Of a DNA stretch of 9,179 nt, positions 7,528 to 9,179 are shown in pieces. The stretch is from Flammeovirgaceae bacterium (GTDB taxonomy: Bacteria; Bacteroidota; Bacteroidia; Cytophagales; Cyclobacteriaceae), in contig JADJMA010000059.1 in the NCBI GenBank assembly GCA_016709845.1, forward strand, positions 1 through 9,179, given 5' to 3'. Under the pieces are notes generated by a model. The model saw only the letters and a list, made by a program, of their open reading frames with translations. It had not been told where the DNA came from and did no database searches. The first letter of the stretch is position 1. Every line of letters begins with the position of its first letter. The translations under genes and the position numbers were made by a program.

Positions 7528-7692
7528 CCTGGTTTATTTAACCCACAACACGGCATCAAAGCCAGCTATTCCCGCTCATACACAGACACAAGGGAAAATA
7601 AAGCCATTCAGCGGTCTTTAAAATAAGTTTTCGTGAACTTTAACTAAATTACAATATTATGGGAGCATAAATTAAAAAGGATAGGTGGTATT
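7528..7692. other. AT-rich spacer between the two insertion-sequence remnants
   Basis: No gene is visible. An alternative frame carries the IS3 remnant a few codons past 7527 (NKVAWFI, then TAA). The right part (from about 7620) may be the left end of the next insertion sequence. AAAAAGGATAGGTGG just before ATG 7693 includes a possible Shine-Dalgarno sequence for that transposase. Confidence 0.3.
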
Positions 7693-9138
7693 ATGCGGAA
7701 ATATGCCTTTCGCCGGTATTTGAAGTCACCCGGTTTAATCAAGGAAGTCCGCGCCTGTTTTGCAAAGAATAGAAGACAATGGGAAACGGCAAAGTATTCT
7801 CATTGAGCGATTGTTTGATGTCAGGATTTGCGGTTTTAGCTAAACTATCCTTCATTATTGCAATTTAGACCAAGGCAGGGAAGATGATTTGGTTCAGGCC
7901 AATTGAAATCCTTGTTGGCATTGACCGCGCGCCATCGGATACTTATTTACGGGAACGACTGGATAATGTCTCCCCTGAGCTTTTACGCCGATCATTTAGG
8001 CGCATTACTTCCACTAACTTCAGCGTGGCAAGGTTTGGAGGGATTCGATCACCTGGATGGTTATTATCTTTGCATCCCATTGATGGAACGGGTTATTTTC
8101 TTCTTCATGGGGAGTATTGTGAACAATGCTGCCAGAAACATCACGGTGACGGTCGTGTGACATACTATCACCAGATGCCCAGTGCCGTGCTGGTCTCACC
8201 CGGATCGCCGAGGTATTCCCGTTGGCGCCGGAGCCGATCTGCAACAAGACGGGTATAGCAAAAACGACTGTAACGCACTGCAGCAGTGCGATTGTTAAAC
8301 GCACTCAGGCGTGAACATCCGCATATGAAACTCATTATGATCGAAGATGGCCTGGCTGAATGCGCCGCATATTCGTCTGCTTCAAAAACCAGAACCTGCA
8401 CTTTATCCTCGGCGCCAAACAAACCGACCATCAATTTCTGTTTGACTGGTGAATACCGTCCAGGAGTAAAACTGGATGAATTTATCGACGGCAATGGTAT
8501 CTGACACAGTTTCCCTACTCAATGGCGCTCCTTGAAACGACAATCCAACTTTGAACTTTGAGGTAAACTTTCTGGAATACCGGGAATATCACCCTTCAGG
8601 CGAAACCCAACATTTTTCCTGGTGGTAACAGACATTACGATCACGCCTTCGAGAATCTGATGCAACTCATGCGCGCCGGTATGCACGCTGGAAAATCGAG
8701 AATGAAACTTTTAATACCCTGAAAACACAAGGCTACCACTTCGAACATAACTTTGGCCACGGTTACCGGTATTTATCCACCGTCTTAGCCTGTTTTGATG
8801 ATGCTGGCTTTTTGGTCGATCAGTACAGCAACATTGTTGTCTCTTGCTTCAACGGGCAAAACAAAAATGCAAACGTAATAAATACTTCTGGGAGAAAGTA
8901 CGCGTGGTTATTCCTCCATTACCTCCTTCCGGACTGGGAGACTTGCCTTAAATCCATTGCCTTTGGAATAAAACCAACCGTACCAGTCTTTAATGATTCG
9001 TCTTAATACATAACCGGGTAAAGTATGTTCGAAGGGTATTTTCAGGAAAAGTAGCCAATTTTAAAAACTGACTTGGAGTCAGATGGTTTCACTTTGCCTC
9101 AAAACATAGATTTCGCAAAAATTCATAAAGTTTATTTT
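7620..9138 (+). mobile_element. Degenerate insertion sequence of about 1.5 kb (boundaries tentative)
   Basis: The element is defined by the transposase pseudogene 7693-9006. Possible imperfect terminal inverted repeats begin AAAATAA at 7620 and, on the other strand, AAAATAA at 9138-9132. About 17 of 22 positions agree if one gap is allowed. The implied length suits a single ~440-residue transposase. The repeats are AT-rich and no target-site duplication was found at these edges, so the boundaries are uncertain, though the presence of an insertion sequence is not. Confidence 0.4.
7693..9006 (+). pseudogene. DDE transposase, multiply frameshifted
   Basis: Pieces in all three frames line up in order with one ~440-residue DDE transposase of a type common in Proteobacteria (IS4-like clan; exact IS family not assigned). 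They are MRKYAFRRYLKSPGL (7693), SLSDCLMSGFAV (7800), PSLLQF (7849), GIDRAPSDTYLRERLDNVSP (7917), GLEGFDHLDGYYL (8032) and IDGTGYF (8079, first catalytic Asp). Then follow CCQKHHGDGRVTYYHQM, EVFPLAPEPI (8210), QDGYSKNDC (8245), LRREHPHMKLIMIEDGLAE (8286; second Asp at 8346), FILGAKQTDHQFLFDW (8399) and WKIENETFNTLKTQGYHFEH (8689, catalytic Glu at 8698-8700). The end is LLPDWETCLKSIAFG...NDSS. At least fifteen frame changes fall between 7760 and 8690, while 8689-9006 is one open frame. The catalytic triad is still recognisable but no active protein can be made. Confidence 0.85.
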
Positions 9139-9179
9139 GCAGCAAATGTTGTTTTGAATTAGCGGAGGTGCTGCATCAA
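9007..9179. other. Right-end non-coding stretch
   Basis: No gene was recognised. A short hairpin (CTGACT / AGTCAG, three-base loop, 9068-9082) lies about 60 bases after the transposase stop and has no U-run. The candidate right end of the insertion sequence is at about 9138. GGAGGTG at 9164-9170 could be the Shine-Dalgarno sequence of a gene starting beyond the window. Confidence 0.35.

Noticed and set aside
5527..7580. Direct repeat of the 12-mer TTCCCGCTCATA at 5527-5538 and 7569-7580
   Set aside because: A few exact 12-mer matches are expected by chance in a window this size, and similarity drops off quickly on both sides.
9159..9179. GGAGGTG Shine-Dalgarno or a minus-strand gene end at the right edge
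   Set aside because: No start codon follows within the window and too few codons are visible to support a gene; only noted in the right-end entry.
7073..9179. A novel defence or other accessory system in the right-hand region
   Set aside because: Apart from short unassigned spacers, the coding traces here line up with two transposases. No nuclease, helicase, toxin-antitoxin or reverse transcriptase motif, and no CRISPR-like repeat, was seen.

Overview
The window reads as chromosomal DNA of a betaproteobacterium. It is rather AT-rich by eye. The clpA-clpS / cold-shock / icd neighbourhood is typical of Betaproteobacteria, and the protein sequences recall the Nitrosomonas/Nitrosospira group. 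That genus-level placement is memory-based inference.

Layout. At 47-2297 (minus strand) lie the ATP-dependent protease components clpA and clpS. clpA is broken by seven small frameshifts and has lost its first ~100 codons by a deletion that joins it out of frame to the end of clpS. Divergent from clpS is an intact 67-residue cold-shock protein gene (2586-2789, plus) with a good sigma70-type promoter and a ~105-nt leader. Convergent with it is icd, isocitrate dehydrogenase (2966-4218, minus), complete except for one frameshift near its start. After a 291-bp divergent intergenic region comes a two-gene plus-strand operon. The first gene is an RpfE/COG4255-like protein (4510-5552) and the second a membrane-anchored PAS-EAL protein (5571-7072). 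Each carries one frameshift, and the EAL domain lacks the metal-binding Asp pair. The right-hand end (about 7244-9138) is an insertion-sequence graveyard: the tail of an IS3-family transposase, then a heavily frameshifted DDE transposase of another IS type.

How the parts relate. ClpS docks on the ClpA N-domain and delivers N-degron substrates to ClpAP. The deletion removes exactly that docking domain. Icd is a TCA-cycle enzyme and the cold-shock protein a nucleic-acid chaperone. The RpfE-like/PAS-EAL pair suggests a signalling or regulatory unit, but neither protein shows a supported catalytic activity.

Main caution. Most of the roughly ten frameshifts in conserved genes are one-base length changes in short homopolymers, with the protein sequence intact on both sides. 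That is the signature of uncorrected long-read or pyrosequencing consensus error, although recent gene decay would look similar. No CRISPR array, tRNA, rRNA or clear new defence-type system was found. The most unusual items are the clpS-clpA deletion junction and the RpfE-like/degenerate-EAL operon.
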